From the NCBI RefSeq assembly GCF_020080835.1, contig NC_058161.1, positions 1,860,001-1,924,000 on the forward strand: a stretch of 64,000 nt of DNA. The letters run 5' to 3'. Position 1 is the first letter of the stretch. Every line of letters starts with the position of its first letter. Shown piece after piece: positions 51,133 through 60,840 of this stretch. The DNA is from Cotesia glomerata (lineage: Eukaryota; Arthropoda; Insecta; Hymenoptera; Braconidae). Made by a program: the position numbers and the translations under genes. The notes beneath the pieces were generated by a model. It had not been told where the DNA came from, made no database searches, and worked only from the letters and a program-made list of their open reading frames with translations.

Positions 51133-51160
51133 TTTAATTAATTAATCAAAGGACGCCGCG
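51133..51160 (+). promoter_or_regulatory. Candidate homeodomain + TCF site cluster in intron 1
   Basis: TTAATTAATTAATCAAAGG joins overlapping TAAT homeodomain cores to ATCAAAGG, a perfect TCF/Pangolin core (51145-51152). Three bases on is GCCGCG, close to the GCCGCCR helper site of Drosophila TCF. Wingless signalling activates Dll in flies, so the site is biologically plausible. Motif evidence only. Another ATCAAAGG is at 35143-35150. Confidence 0.35.
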
Positions 51161-51399
51161 AGTGTATCGGCCCGTGGCTCGCTCTGGATTTCCATCAGCA
51201 CACAGATGAAATCTCTACAACTCCAACAATAACACCTAAAACGTGCATTAAATGTTTCATTTAGCCAAACTCACTTTTGTCACACGTCAGCTCAAAACAA
51301 TTACAATCACCGACATTTTTTATTATTCATTTCATTTGAACATCGATTTTTTTCTTAAAACCAAAACCAAAAATTTTTTCCGAATATTTATTCATAATT

Positions 51400-52340
51400 T
51401 ACATTTTTAAATTGATTTAAAAAATTTTTTATACGCTTTTTTGTCAAATTTAAATATTTTTAACTTTTGGATTTAAAAAATAAAAATACTTGGGACGCTA
51501 AAACATCAAAATTAAAAAAAAATTCAATAATTTTTTTAAATTTCCAATTTTTACAATCAAAAATCCAAAAATTTTATTTTTAAATTAAGAAGATCAAAAA
51601 ATATGAATAAAAATTTTTTTTGACTAAAAGAATTTTTTTCTTAAAATAAAAAAAATCGTAAGTCAAAAAAAAATGTTTTCTTTCATTTTTTCCGAATATT
51701 TATATTTTTAAGTTGCTGTAAGAAATTTTTTATACGCTTTTTTATCAAATTTGAACATTTTTAACCTTTAGATATAAAAAATAAAAATATTTAGGACGCC
51801 AAAACATCAAAATTAAAAAAAAAAATTTAATTAAATTCAATAATGTTTTTAAATTTCAACTTTTACACTCAAAAATCCAAAAATTTTATTTTTAAATAAA
51901 GAAGATCAAAAAATATGAATAAAAATTTTTTTTGTAAGCTTTTTTTTACTTAAATAACTTTTTTTCTTAAAATTAAAAAACCGTAAGTCAAAAAAAAATT
52001 TTCTTTCATTTTTTCCGAATATTTATCCATGTTTTATATTTTTAAATTGATGTAAGAAATTTTTTATATGCTTTTTTGTCAAATTTGAACATTTTTAACT
52101 TTTGGATCCAAAAAATAAAAATATTTGAGACGCTAAAACATCAAAATTAAAAAAAAATTTAATTAAAAGTCCAAAAATTCTATTTTTAAAACAAGAAGAT
52201 CAAAAAATATAGATAAAAATTTTTTTTAAGCTTTTTTTAGACTCAAATAATTTTTTTCTTTAAATTAAAAAAGCGTAAGTCAAAAAAAATTTTTTTTCAC
52301 AAATTTATAAATTTTTAAATTAAAAAAAAATTTTTTAAAC
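51400..52340. repeat. Tandem array in intron 1, ~310-bp period
   Basis: Three units begin near 51429, 51735 and 52053 with 'ttttttatacgcttttttgt'. They continue 'aacttttggatttaaaaaat', 'gggacgctaaaacatcaaaa', 'tcaaaaatccaaaaatttta' and 'aagaagatcaaaaaatatga'. Confidence 0.72.
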
Positions 52341-53479
52341 AATAAAGCAAGTTTTTAATATTCAGCTTTTGAATAAGGGTTGAAAAAAGTTTATCAAAAG
52401 TTCTCAACAATATCCCTAGAAACTTGTCCTTTCTCCCGAACTAAAAAAAGTGCATTTAAAAGTTTTAATGGATTTCCAATGACGGTCATAAAATAATCTG
52501 TAATTTTATCGGGTGCCCTTGTCCAGAAACTTATCAAGGGGTTGCTCGTAACCTACACGAAGAAATAAAAACTCCGGAAAATAACTGTCATTAGAATTTC
52601 CAGCGAGACAGTTTTTGTTAACCCTTTGCGATAGTTTTTTCTCGATTAATATTGTATAAAAACGGGGTTAGGTAATATAACCGATTTGCCTTCAATTGAC
52701 CATCCGCCGGCAAGTGGATTGTAATAAGGGTTGGAAAAATTACAGAAAAACGATAATACTTGATTATAAGTTTATGCAAGGGTTATTCATTCTTTATTCT
52801 ATATATATGCGCAGGTAGGCTTGTATTTTTTCAACCCTCCTGATCGGGTAACTGGAAGTAATCAGGGTTGCGAATTAAGCGCCATTTTATTTTATTAAAC
52901 CGAAGACAGCTTTGCTTTTTACCCTCGCGGTAAAAATTCAACAACTTTGAACCTTTTTGTCTCGAAAACGTCTGGGGCTTTTTCCCCCTGGGCTCGTAAT
53001 TTAAAAGTACTACCTTGCGGTAATCCTGAATAAAGGATTACTGACATTTAACGCGGATTGATGATGTGAATTTTGAGCACTTAGCTGGATTATATATTGT
53101 GCATTGTGCATTGTATGCTTTTTATAGTAGTGTGGGCTACTGTATCAAGTTAAATGAACGCTGGTAATGATAATGATAATGATAATCATAATAGTAATAG
53201 TAATAGTCATCATTACGCCGATGATGTTCACGGCCGAAGTCATATTGTTGTGAAAAGACAATGACTGCCACCTGACAAGATCCGAGATAATGTTGTATCT
53301 TTTTTAACGATAACTCAATTTATATTTTTAGAAACTGTCATTAGTTAAGTACCTGGTTTTGTCCACTTTAATTACTTTTTTGCCGTTTTATTAGTTGATA
53401 TTTTATTAAGTTTGTTTTTTTTTTTAGATTAATAAATGTTTTGGAATTTTTTTTAGTCTAATAAAAAAATAATAGTTGA
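52341..53479. other. Intron 1 unique block at 52.4-53.3 kb
   Basis: Balanced, repeat-free sequence ('tgaccatccgccggcaagtg', 'cgaagacagctttgcttttt', 'cggccgaagtcatattgttg') with a short (TAATGA)n run near 53164. Candidate regulatory block; no gene. Confidence 0.4.
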
Positions 53480-53780
53480 TTTTTTTTTGGGACTAAAAAA
53501 ATTTTTTTTTAATTTAAGACTTTAATTATTTATTAAAAAGATTTTTTGGACAATTTTGGAATTTTTTTAGGCAAAATTTTTTAAAGTGAATAAAATTTTT
53601 TTATTTTGAAGCTTTATCAAAAATTTTAAAATTATTTTTTAAAGTCTAAGATTTTTATTATTTATTAAAAAGATTTTTTCGACAATTTTGGAGTTCAATT
53701 TTTGGAATTTTTTTAGGCAAAATTTTTTAAAGCGAATAAAATTTTTTTGAAGTTTTATCAAAAATCCAAAAATTATTTTT
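53480..53780. repeat. Short tandem repeat in intron 1, ~133-bp period
   Basis: Two copies of 'gacaattttggaattttttt'-type sequence followed by 'aggcaaaattttttaaag' and 'gaataaaattttttt' start near 53548 and 53681. Confidence 0.6.
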
Positions 53781-54128
53781 TTTTTTATTTCTTGACAAGC
53801 AATTTGTATTTTTTTGTATCTTAGTAATTTTTTATCAATTTTTAAAAGTTAAAAATTTTTTAAATAATGATAACATTTTTTCATTTTAAATTAAAAAAAA
53901 AACAATTTTTTTGGCAAAAAATTACTCAATTTTATTTTTTAATAACTTTCCAAAACATTTTTTACAATAAAAAAATTTAGGCCTTTATAATTCTTAAAAT
54001 TTAATAAAAACTCAAAAATTAAAATATTTTTCAAAATATATTAATCAATAATTACATAATCTCCGTTAAAAAAGTTCAAACGACAGCTGAACGACAAAAA
54101 TAGAGCAACTGACACTCATAACACAATT

Positions 54129-54159
<31 letters not shown>

Positions 54160-55129
54160 AACCCAACTTCGTAGAACAACTTTGATAAGTCCTCTTATTA
54201 ACTTCAATTACTGGTACACTCGCACTCGTTATCACTTATCACAAACTCATTAAGAAATTGCCGAAATTTATAACGTCTATCTTTAATTTTTCAATAATAA
54301 TATCAATTCGCATAGCACAAGACATACACTCCTATTAAAAACTTGAATTCAAAGTTTCTTTTTTTGGAAATTCTTCATTCTAAATCATGCAAGCGGACTA
54401 CCTGGAGTTACATTATTTCCACCCACGTCCTCTAGACTACCTTAAATTTCTAAAAAAAGAATCGAATGTATATATACGAATATATTCCCTGCTACTATTT
54501 TAACACCGACTAAATAATAGAATCTAGACTAAGTTTCCCTTTTCCGGGTCGCTTGAATTTAAGAAGAATAGAAAAAGCCTGAATGCACTATAACTAACAA
54601 TCCGTAGGATATCCAAATGAATATCCATGCTCAGCTGAAAGGGCATAATTTGTAACAATACCAAATCAGACTCGAGTTCCTCTGAATGAGTAATATAGAA
54701 TAGTAACATCATCATATAGAAGAAGAAGACCAACAAGACCAACAAGAAGGTATCTTGTTCTGTCATCTAAGTCTTCATTCAAAAACAAGAGGACAAATGA
54801 CCCGGCAGACTACCTGGCGCCTGCTGCCGAGACCCCCGCGGTTTCGGCGAGTACCAACCCTTGGTTGAAGACTTTATTGGTGGATTATCATATCAAGTTC
54901 GCGGGTAATATCTTTAGGCTTCATGACTCAGAACGCAAAAATGGACGATGTTAATATGCTCGAATAAGTTATTGTTGTTACATAGGTGATGTATTGATTG
55001 GGTTCACATGTTCTGCCGCGGTCAATATTATAAATATACATCGAGGAGATACTTATAGAGCTGGTTCGATCCTACATATGTCGTGTGTCTTGAGGTTACT
55101 TTTGTTCTAAGCTAAGTATTACTCTGGAG
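53781..55129. other. Intron 1 sequence with GC-rich core at 54.78-55.08 kb
   Basis: AT-rich to 54060. 54100-54780 is mixed with a poly-A at 54128-54153. 54780-55080 contains 'ctggcgcctgctgccgagac' and 'ccccgcggtttcggcgag' and looks single-copy. Candidate enhancer. Confidence 0.4.
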
Positions 55130-55660
55130 AAAGTAATTTTTTTTTTCTAGAAAATTTTAACGTTATATTGTAATTTTTGGTAAAATTCAAAAATTTATTT
55201 TGAATGATATTTTGCAATATTTTGGCTTTAATATGCAGAAAAAGAACAAAAAAGTTAGAATTGATGAAATTTGTTTTCTAAAAAAAAATAATGGATAAAA
55301 TAATGAAAAAAGTTTAAAATATTGTTTTTGACAGGAAATATTTGAGCTTTCTAATTCTTCTACCAAAAATTTAAAAAGTGTTAGATGAGTACAAAGGTTT
55401 TTTTTTTGAAAAATTTATAACGTTAAATGGCAGTTTTTGGAAAAATTCAGAAAGTTATTTTGAATGATATTTTGCAATATTTTGGGTTTAATATGCGTAA
55501 AATGATTAGAAATGACGGAAAAAACGTTAGAATTTGTTTTCTAAAAAAAATAATGGATAAAATAATGAAAAAAGTTTAAAATATCCTTTTTGATAGAAAA
55601 AATTGGACTTTCTAATTCTTCTAACAATTTAAAAAATTTAAGATGAGTACGATCTAAAAT
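55130..55660. repeat. Tandem repeat in intron 1, ~260-bp period
   Basis: 'tgaatgatattttgcaatat' occurs at 55201 and 55461, each followed by 'ttaatatgc', a 'ttgttttctaaaaaaa' stretch and 'ggataaaataatgaaaaaag'. Two units. Confidence 0.68.
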
Positions 55661-56249
55661 ATTCCTCATTAAGAATCACAAGTTTATTATAATACATTCG
55701 CGGTATTATTATTGCTATTATGGAAATATAAACAACGATTACAATTAATCGCAGTTAGATATCATTCGCACAACATACTATTATCGTGTCATCTTGATCA
55801 TCCACTTGATGTACAACAACAATGGATTAGAATAAATCATTTTTATAGCGAAAACATACATTAATATCTAAATGATCAATGTTATGTTTTGGTTGGGATC
55901 TAACATGGGTAACAATAGTTGTCCGACGGTTGGTGATAAGAACAATGCAAGTTTGATGTTATGAAATTTGGTTTGTTAGAATAAATTCAAAGTTTGATAG
56001 AAAATTCACGTGAAACTCTATTAAAACTCATCTTCTAATCACTTTTAGATCAAAAACAAACTTTTTCAAGCTTAATTTTTGCTTCTAAAAGGAAAAAACT
56101 TCAAAAAGAACTTTAACTTTCTTAGTGAAATTCCTCCAGAACAGATCAAACTTTTGAATAATTCTAAAAAATTCAGCTGTCTTATTTCAAAACACAGGAT
56201 ATTTTTGACAAATTTTTTATGAAAGGACTGAAACCAAACAAGAATTTTT
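55661..56249. other. Intron 1 sequence near exon 1
   Basis: Moderately AT-rich, no strong repeat. TAATC/GATTA-like homeodomain cores near 55739-55760 and several TAAT cores. No gene. Confidence 0.35.
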
Positions 56250-56755
56250 CTTTTTAATCTATTTATTTTTTTTTCTTTATATCGACGGTCTAATTAGCAA
56301 TTGGTCTCTCTTTATTTTTTTGAGGATAATTTTTTAACATTTTGATGTAGCAGAAGTCTACTTATAAATTATTTAAATTTAAATGATCCAAACTAAAATA
56401 TTATACCTCTATAAGATAATAAATTGTTTTTTAAAGTGATAATTAATTTTGAACGGATTTAACTACAGACAAGCATATCGACATTTTAATTAGCAAATTG
56501 TCTAACTCCATTTTAAAGAATCTTCTATTTGTACGAAAAAAACAATGAGTTCAAAATTTATTGTCACTTAAAAAAGCCATTTAATATTATGAATATCTAA
56601 TAGAGGTATAATATTTTGGTTTGGATCATTCAAATAATTTATAATTGGATTATTGCTACATCAATATGTTAAAAAATCACCCGCTAAAAAATAAAGATTT
56701 AGACAAATTGCTAATTAGATCGTCGATATCAGAAAGAAAATATAAATTAGAAATA
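56250..56755. mobile_element. Large palindrome / foldback element near Dll exon 1
   Basis: Two arms of about 200 bases (56250-56450 and 56540-56755) are inverted copies. Left: 'gatccaaactaaaatattat', 'acctctataagata', 'atcgacggtctaattagcaa'. Right: 'ataatattttggtttggatc', 'ttgctaattagatcgtcgat'. It ends about 150 bases from the exon 1 donor. No coding frame. Confidence 0.75.
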
Positions 56756-56909
56756 AGTTAAATTTACATTTTTCCAATGAAAGACAAGACAATTTCATAA
56801 AAACCAAAAAACTTCGGACCTGTGTTTTAAAACTGAACCAATTAATCTTAACCTAATAAAAGCGTATAAATAGTAAAAAAAGTGTAATACATACAGTTAG
56901 GGTACTCAC

Positions 56910-57372
56910 CGTCCTTGGGCGGTGAGGGGCATTGCGGAGCATAAGAACTGAGATGATATCCGTACGCATTGTGCTGGTGCATTGGCGCAAAAGGGTACCC
57001 AGCTAGTGCGGACCTGGGACTAGGAAACCCTGCATCAGAGTGTTGCTGATTTCCACTCCCGGGTCCGGAGCTTTGATGGCCCAAGGAGCCCACCTGATGC
57101 GAGAACTGGTGTCCCGCGGAGACATTGTGGCCTCCGGGGTAGCCTCCCCTCAAACTCGCGGGGTTGTAAAGATTGTTGTGTTGGAGCTCAATGAAGGCGC
57201 TTTTCCCGGACTGGGACACTGGGGTACTAGAGGCGCTGTCTCCGCCGTTTCCCGGCGGGCCAGGAGTCACCGAACCGAGTCCTCCGTGGTGGAGATGCTG
57301 GTCCATGTCGGAGTTTCCTCCCCCAGCGGATCCACCCCCGGCGCCCGCTCCCGAGGCCGGTCCCCCCGACAT
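56910..57372 (-). CDS. Dll: Distal-less homeobox protein, exon 1 (N-terminal coding part)
   Basis: Distal-less is a nuclear homeodomain transcription factor that specifies distal appendages in insects. This exon encodes the region before the homeodomain: 154 codons from the ATG at 57372, then one base of a split codon. Visible family signatures are GKSAFIELQ, a GGYPGGH stretch, DAGFPSPRSAL, GYPFAPMHQ, YGYHLSSYAP and SPPKD, in the order known from insect Dll. It ends at a strong donor, G|GTGAGT, with the intron starting at 56909. The last base G joins AC from exon 2 to give Asp, restoring the KDD found in insect Dll. The first ATG (57372) has A at -3. A second ATG (57306, MDQHLHHGG) has G at -3 and G at +4 and is also plausible. 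The frame stays open upstream to a stop at 57595-57597 but without any ATG; the codon at 57474 is GTG. The exon is GC-rich against AT-rich surroundings and is rich in Gly, Ser, Pro and His. Identity is near certain; the exact start is not. Confidence 0.95.
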
Positions 57373-58395
57373 ACTGTTCGGGGTCGGGGTGCTCGACGGA
57401 CAGGGGTCGCCCGCCCCGAATGGGCTCCCCAGGTCCGTGAAGTTGAGCGTCGTCGTGCTGCCCGGGCGATCCACCTTAATAGCAACGTCGAGGCCGTACG
57501 CGGCACCAGCCGACGTCGCCGCGACTCTAAAGCCGCACGGAGCCCGAATCTTGGAGCTTGCCGATGCTTTCGCGTCGGCTGACTCTCTGGTAAGTTAGCT
57601 AAATCCTTGCTCTTCAACCACCAGGATTACCACTTCACATCCAGGGTCGACTAGTTATTCTATTATCGACTATTATTTACTGGCAATGACACTCGCGAAC
57701 AATATCAACCACTAAAACACCTGGTACCTTTGAAAAACCACCGCTACCAATTCCAAACACTCACTAGCGTCAGCTTCTTTTGCTACCAGACACTAAATTT
57801 CCAACAATCCTCATATTCGTTATCTTCAACGCTATAAAACTGCCAATTTTATAGATTCTTAACTTAACACCAAACTTATCAAAGCATCCAAGCTATTATT
57901 GATACCTAGTGGATCATTAATTAAAGACACTAGTCTTTTTTGATGATCACAATTTCAATTGACGAAAACTGTATATTGGCGCCCAATTCGGGTAAATTAA
58001 ACCAAACCAACGAATTAGTGATTCCTGATGGTAGATCATCAATTATATCTTCTAATTCAAGACACTTAACCACCTAGTCTTGGTTGATGATCATCAAATG
58101 CAGTTTGTGCTTACAAAAACTATGTTTGGCGCCCAATTCCAACAAATCACACCAAACACTGATTACTAAAAATCACACTTGAAACACTGAGCCGAAATAT
58201 AATTAATAAAATCCTCGGAACAGCACAGATATTAATAACTATTAATGGTAGCTCATTAACGATAATTGCCGTCGGGTAACCACAGTGTGATGACTTGTTT
58301 AAAAAATAATCGTCGGGCACTATAAGGTATCAATTAACAGTATTAATTAAAATTGACAATACGATGATTTAATATTGTTGGTATGAAGAGGTTAA
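57373..58395 (-). other. Dll: Putative Dll 5' leader
   Basis: This lies between the first in-frame ATG and the predicted transcription start. The part next to the exon (57373-57594) is GC-rich and open in the Dll frame for 74 codons without an ATG. The rest (57600-58390) is moderately AT-rich, mostly unique, and contains two related stretches around 'gcgcccaattc' (57985 and 58130). Whether it is a single leader or is split by a small 5' intron cannot be told. A CTAACTTACCAG sequence at 57587-57598 resembles an acceptor but lacks a pyrimidine tract. Confidence 0.4.
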
Positions 58396-58417
58396 TCCAG
58401 TTCAGGTTATGGGTCCA

Positions 58418-58426
58418 CTATTTATA
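58418..58426 (-). promoter_or_regulatory. TATA-like box upstream of Dll
   Basis: On the minus strand the sequence reads TATAAATAG, a good TATA box. A start would be expected about 30 bases downstream, near 58395, giving a leader of about 1 kb. It sits at the edge of a GC-richer stretch. TATA-like strings are common in AT-rich DNA, so context rather than the motif carries the argument. Confidence 0.35.
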
Positions 58427-58499
58427 AAATAATCACTCCGCGAAAAAACTTTGGAGGACAGTAATGACAAGAATACGTAACGGGTTCGCGGTTTTCGCC

Positions 58500-58830
58500 A
58501 ACGTTTAGGAGGCCTGGACACGGAACACACACGCGCGTCTAGACCAGTAACTGCAGTGCACACCGCGCGGCGCGGACCGGTATAATGATACATAATGAAG
58601 TTCGAGCCTCTCCCCGAGTTGGTCGAGTTAGTTCTTCAGTAGGCCGCCAGGAGGCATCTGGGGAGGCTCCTCCTACAAGTGGAGAGCTGGAGGAGCGGAT
58701 TGGTGCGCCCCTCCACTGGGCTAGTGACGTCGGTGGAGTGGATTGGTTTGAAGGAAGCCATTATGGTGCGAGAGGCGGGGCTTTCGGGGGCACGCCCACG
58801 CCTACGATTTCAGGAATGTGGAAGGACACG
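58500..58830 (-). promoter_or_regulatory. GC-rich candidate Dll promoter/proximal control region
   Basis: This is one of the most GC-rich non-coding stretches in the window. It has a CG-rich patch near 58565 (GCGCGGCGCGGAC), a CRE-like TGACGTCG near 58722, two minus-strand CCAAT motifs (near 58700 and 58745), a GC box (GGCGGGGC near 58775) and GGCGTGGGCGTG near 58797. Its position 1.1-1.4 kb upstream of the first Dll coding ATG fits a promoter. The function is inferred from composition and motifs only. Confidence 0.45.
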
Positions 58831-59253
58831 CGTACTCACGCATTTATTGAGGATGAGGATTTTAGTGAGAAACTGGGAAATCCAAAACTCGCACCCTTTA
58901 TAGTTAACGTATGCTGTTGTTATCTTTATCGATGGTGTTTCACTTTAACTCACTTAGCTAACCATTATCGTAAACTAACTGCGCCCAGGACTCTCTCGGG
59001 AGGCTCAAACTTTTCCGTTATATGTTTTATGGTGTAAGGTGCTTCAGAGAACCTTCAGATGAGTTCTATCCGGAAGCTCGGGAAGATCAGGAACCGGTGG
59101 TTAGATGAGATTTCTCTCTTGGAGATGATTGTGGTGTAGAGTGCGTTCAGCTATTTATTTTTTATATTTTAGAAATGATACGGCCGATTTTGAAACATAG
59201 AAACTTTAAATTTTTAATTATTAGATTCTGCCATGCTTAGAATTTTTTTTGTA
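58831..59253. other. Upstream flank of Dll
   Basis: Mixed composition, falling to AT-rich by 59200. A plus-strand open frame (58585-59037, 150 codons) crosses the promoter region; its composition follows the GC-rich DNA and it has no recognisable domain. Confidence 0.4.
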
Positions 59254-59995
59254 CGCTGATAGAAGGATTTGTTTATATTTAATATTTATTAACTGTTATT
59301 AAATGATTTTTTAATATCAGGATTTAATAAATATTTATTAACAATAAATTATTTATTAAATACGATTTATTGAATGTTCATTAATATTTGTTAACAGTTA
59401 ACAAATATTTATTAACAGTTAACAAATATTTATTAACAGTTAATAAGTAATTTATTAAGTACAATTTATTAACTGTTAATAAATATTTATTAATGATTAA
59501 TGAATATTTATTAACTTCTAACAAATATTTATTTAAAATAAAAAGCAAAAATAGTTATTTTCTTTTGACACTTTTTATACCCCTATAGCTGGAATATATG
59601 ATAATAATTTAATTCACTAAATAAATTAACGTTGTTAATATTTTAAAATATAAAAGATAATTATGAGCTGTGATATAATTTGGTATTTTACAATAAACGT
59701 TATTATAATGTAATATAATTAATCCAAATAATTTATAAAAATGATTTTTGTTTATAAGCAATTTTCATATCATATGACATTGCAAGCGAAACAAATTCAC
59801 TCAACAAAATATTTATTAACTGTTAATAAATATTTGTTAACTATTAATAAATACTTATTAACTATTAATAAATGTACTTCCCTCTCAAAAAAATATTTAT
59901 TGAATGTTAAAAAATATTTATTAAAATTTAATAAATTAAATAATTATCTTCAAATAAATTAAATTATTAATAGTTAATAAATCTTTCTTTCAGTG
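59254..59995. mobile_element. Family C element, second copy, upstream of Dll
   Basis: This copy is inverted relative to 46340. It starts CGCTGATAGAAGG after TA (59252-59253) and ends CTTTCAGTG before TA. The internal 'acccctatagctgg' and 'atgacattgcaagcgaaac' match the other copy. A short open frame (59741-59962) mirrors one in the first copy (46369-46557), but it only translates the repeat. Confidence 0.78.
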
Positions 59996-60039
59996 TAAAT
60001 AATCTGATGTTCTTTTCTGTCTCATTAATATACCTTCGA

Positions 60040-60840
60040 CACTGATAGAAGGATTTAGTACGGAGTACTAAACTGATTTAGTAATATAATTTTTATTCAT
60101 TTATTTGGGAGAAACAAATATTTTCTACCCATCAATATTATTTTTTACAGTTTAATAAATGATTTCTTTATATGAACAAAGCCTTATTACATGGAAATAA
60201 ATATTTACTTCCACCAAATAATATTTAGTAACAGGTACTAAATATTTCTTTGGCAAATATTGTCGGTAGATGGCTACCTAAGCTTTAATTCCAATGTTTA
60301 TGTGATACATAACCTATTCACTGACTTAGATTATTTTATTCAGCTCGATTTTGGGAGATTTATTAAACCTTTAAAAACACACATACTCCTAATAAATGTC
60401 TTCTATTTATGTCTTTTCTCAGTGGAGTTTAGTTAACATTTTTCAATTAGTCTATTATTGATATGTTAAAAACTTGTTTAATTTTAAATTTTATAAATGT
60501 CTCAAACAAAAAAATATAATTTAATGAGATTCTTTTCTTTATAATACCTTATATTTTTACTTAAAATTATTTATTTTAATTATTTTAAGTTAAAAAGTTA
60601 GGTTACACGCTAAAATTAGTTAAAAAATTTATTTCTTTGTTACTAATAAACGCTTTATTGCGTAGCAATAAATCATTTGTTAAATACTACTAAATATTTG
60701 GTGGAACTAAATAGGCTTTAATAAATTATTTAGTACCTATTTAGGACCTATTACTAAATATTTGGTAATGAAAGGTTTGTTACTAAATCATTTAGTATCT
60801 GTTACTAAATTTTATCAAATAGAACTAAATCCTATCAGTG
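60040..60840. mobile_element. Family B element, third copy
   Basis: It begins CACTGATAGAAGGATTTAGT and ends CCTATCAGTG. It is collinear with the copy at 45532 over almost its whole length (shared GTACGGAGTACT, 'tattgtcggtagatggct', 'ttaggttacacgct'). The flanking dinucleotides are GA and CA, so the TA duplication is not preserved here. A 60-residue-scale open frame inside it shows no similarity I recognise. Confidence 0.75.

Larger units (their letters stand above)
43760..56909 (-). other. Dll: Dll intron 1 (13,150 bp)
   Basis: This is the interval between the GTGAGT donor of exon 1 and the CACAG acceptor of exon 2. Both junctions are consensus and the phase is 1. It contains one short Helitron-type element (43928-44280), a cluster of TA-flanked inverted-repeat elements (45.3-48.6 kb), a foldback element with an insertion (49124-50944), tandem arrays near 52 and 55 kb, and single-copy-looking blocks at about 47.2, 51.1, 52.9 and 54.9 kb. 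I see no other exon. Confidence 0.9.

Noticed and set aside
57472..57474. GTG as the Dll start (frame reading DRPGSTTT...)
   Set aside because: The codon is GTG, not ATG. A non-AUG start is rare in animals and two ATGs with good context follow at 57372 and 57306.
57040..57598. Plus-strand open frames of 180 and 141 codons over Dll exon 1, with a GTAAGT donor-like site at 57590
   Set aside because: They are antisense shadows of the GC-rich Dll exon, where stop codons are rare. An antisense transcript cannot be excluded but nothing else supports it.
57267..57617. Minus-strand open frame of 116 codons overlapping Dll exon 1
   Set aside because: Different phase from the Dll frame; Arg/Ser/Thr-rich translation typical of an out-of-phase GC-rich exon.
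58585..59037. 150-codon plus-strand frame upstream of Dll
   Set aside because: It crosses the candidate promoter; composition follows the GC-rich DNA and there is no recognisable domain.
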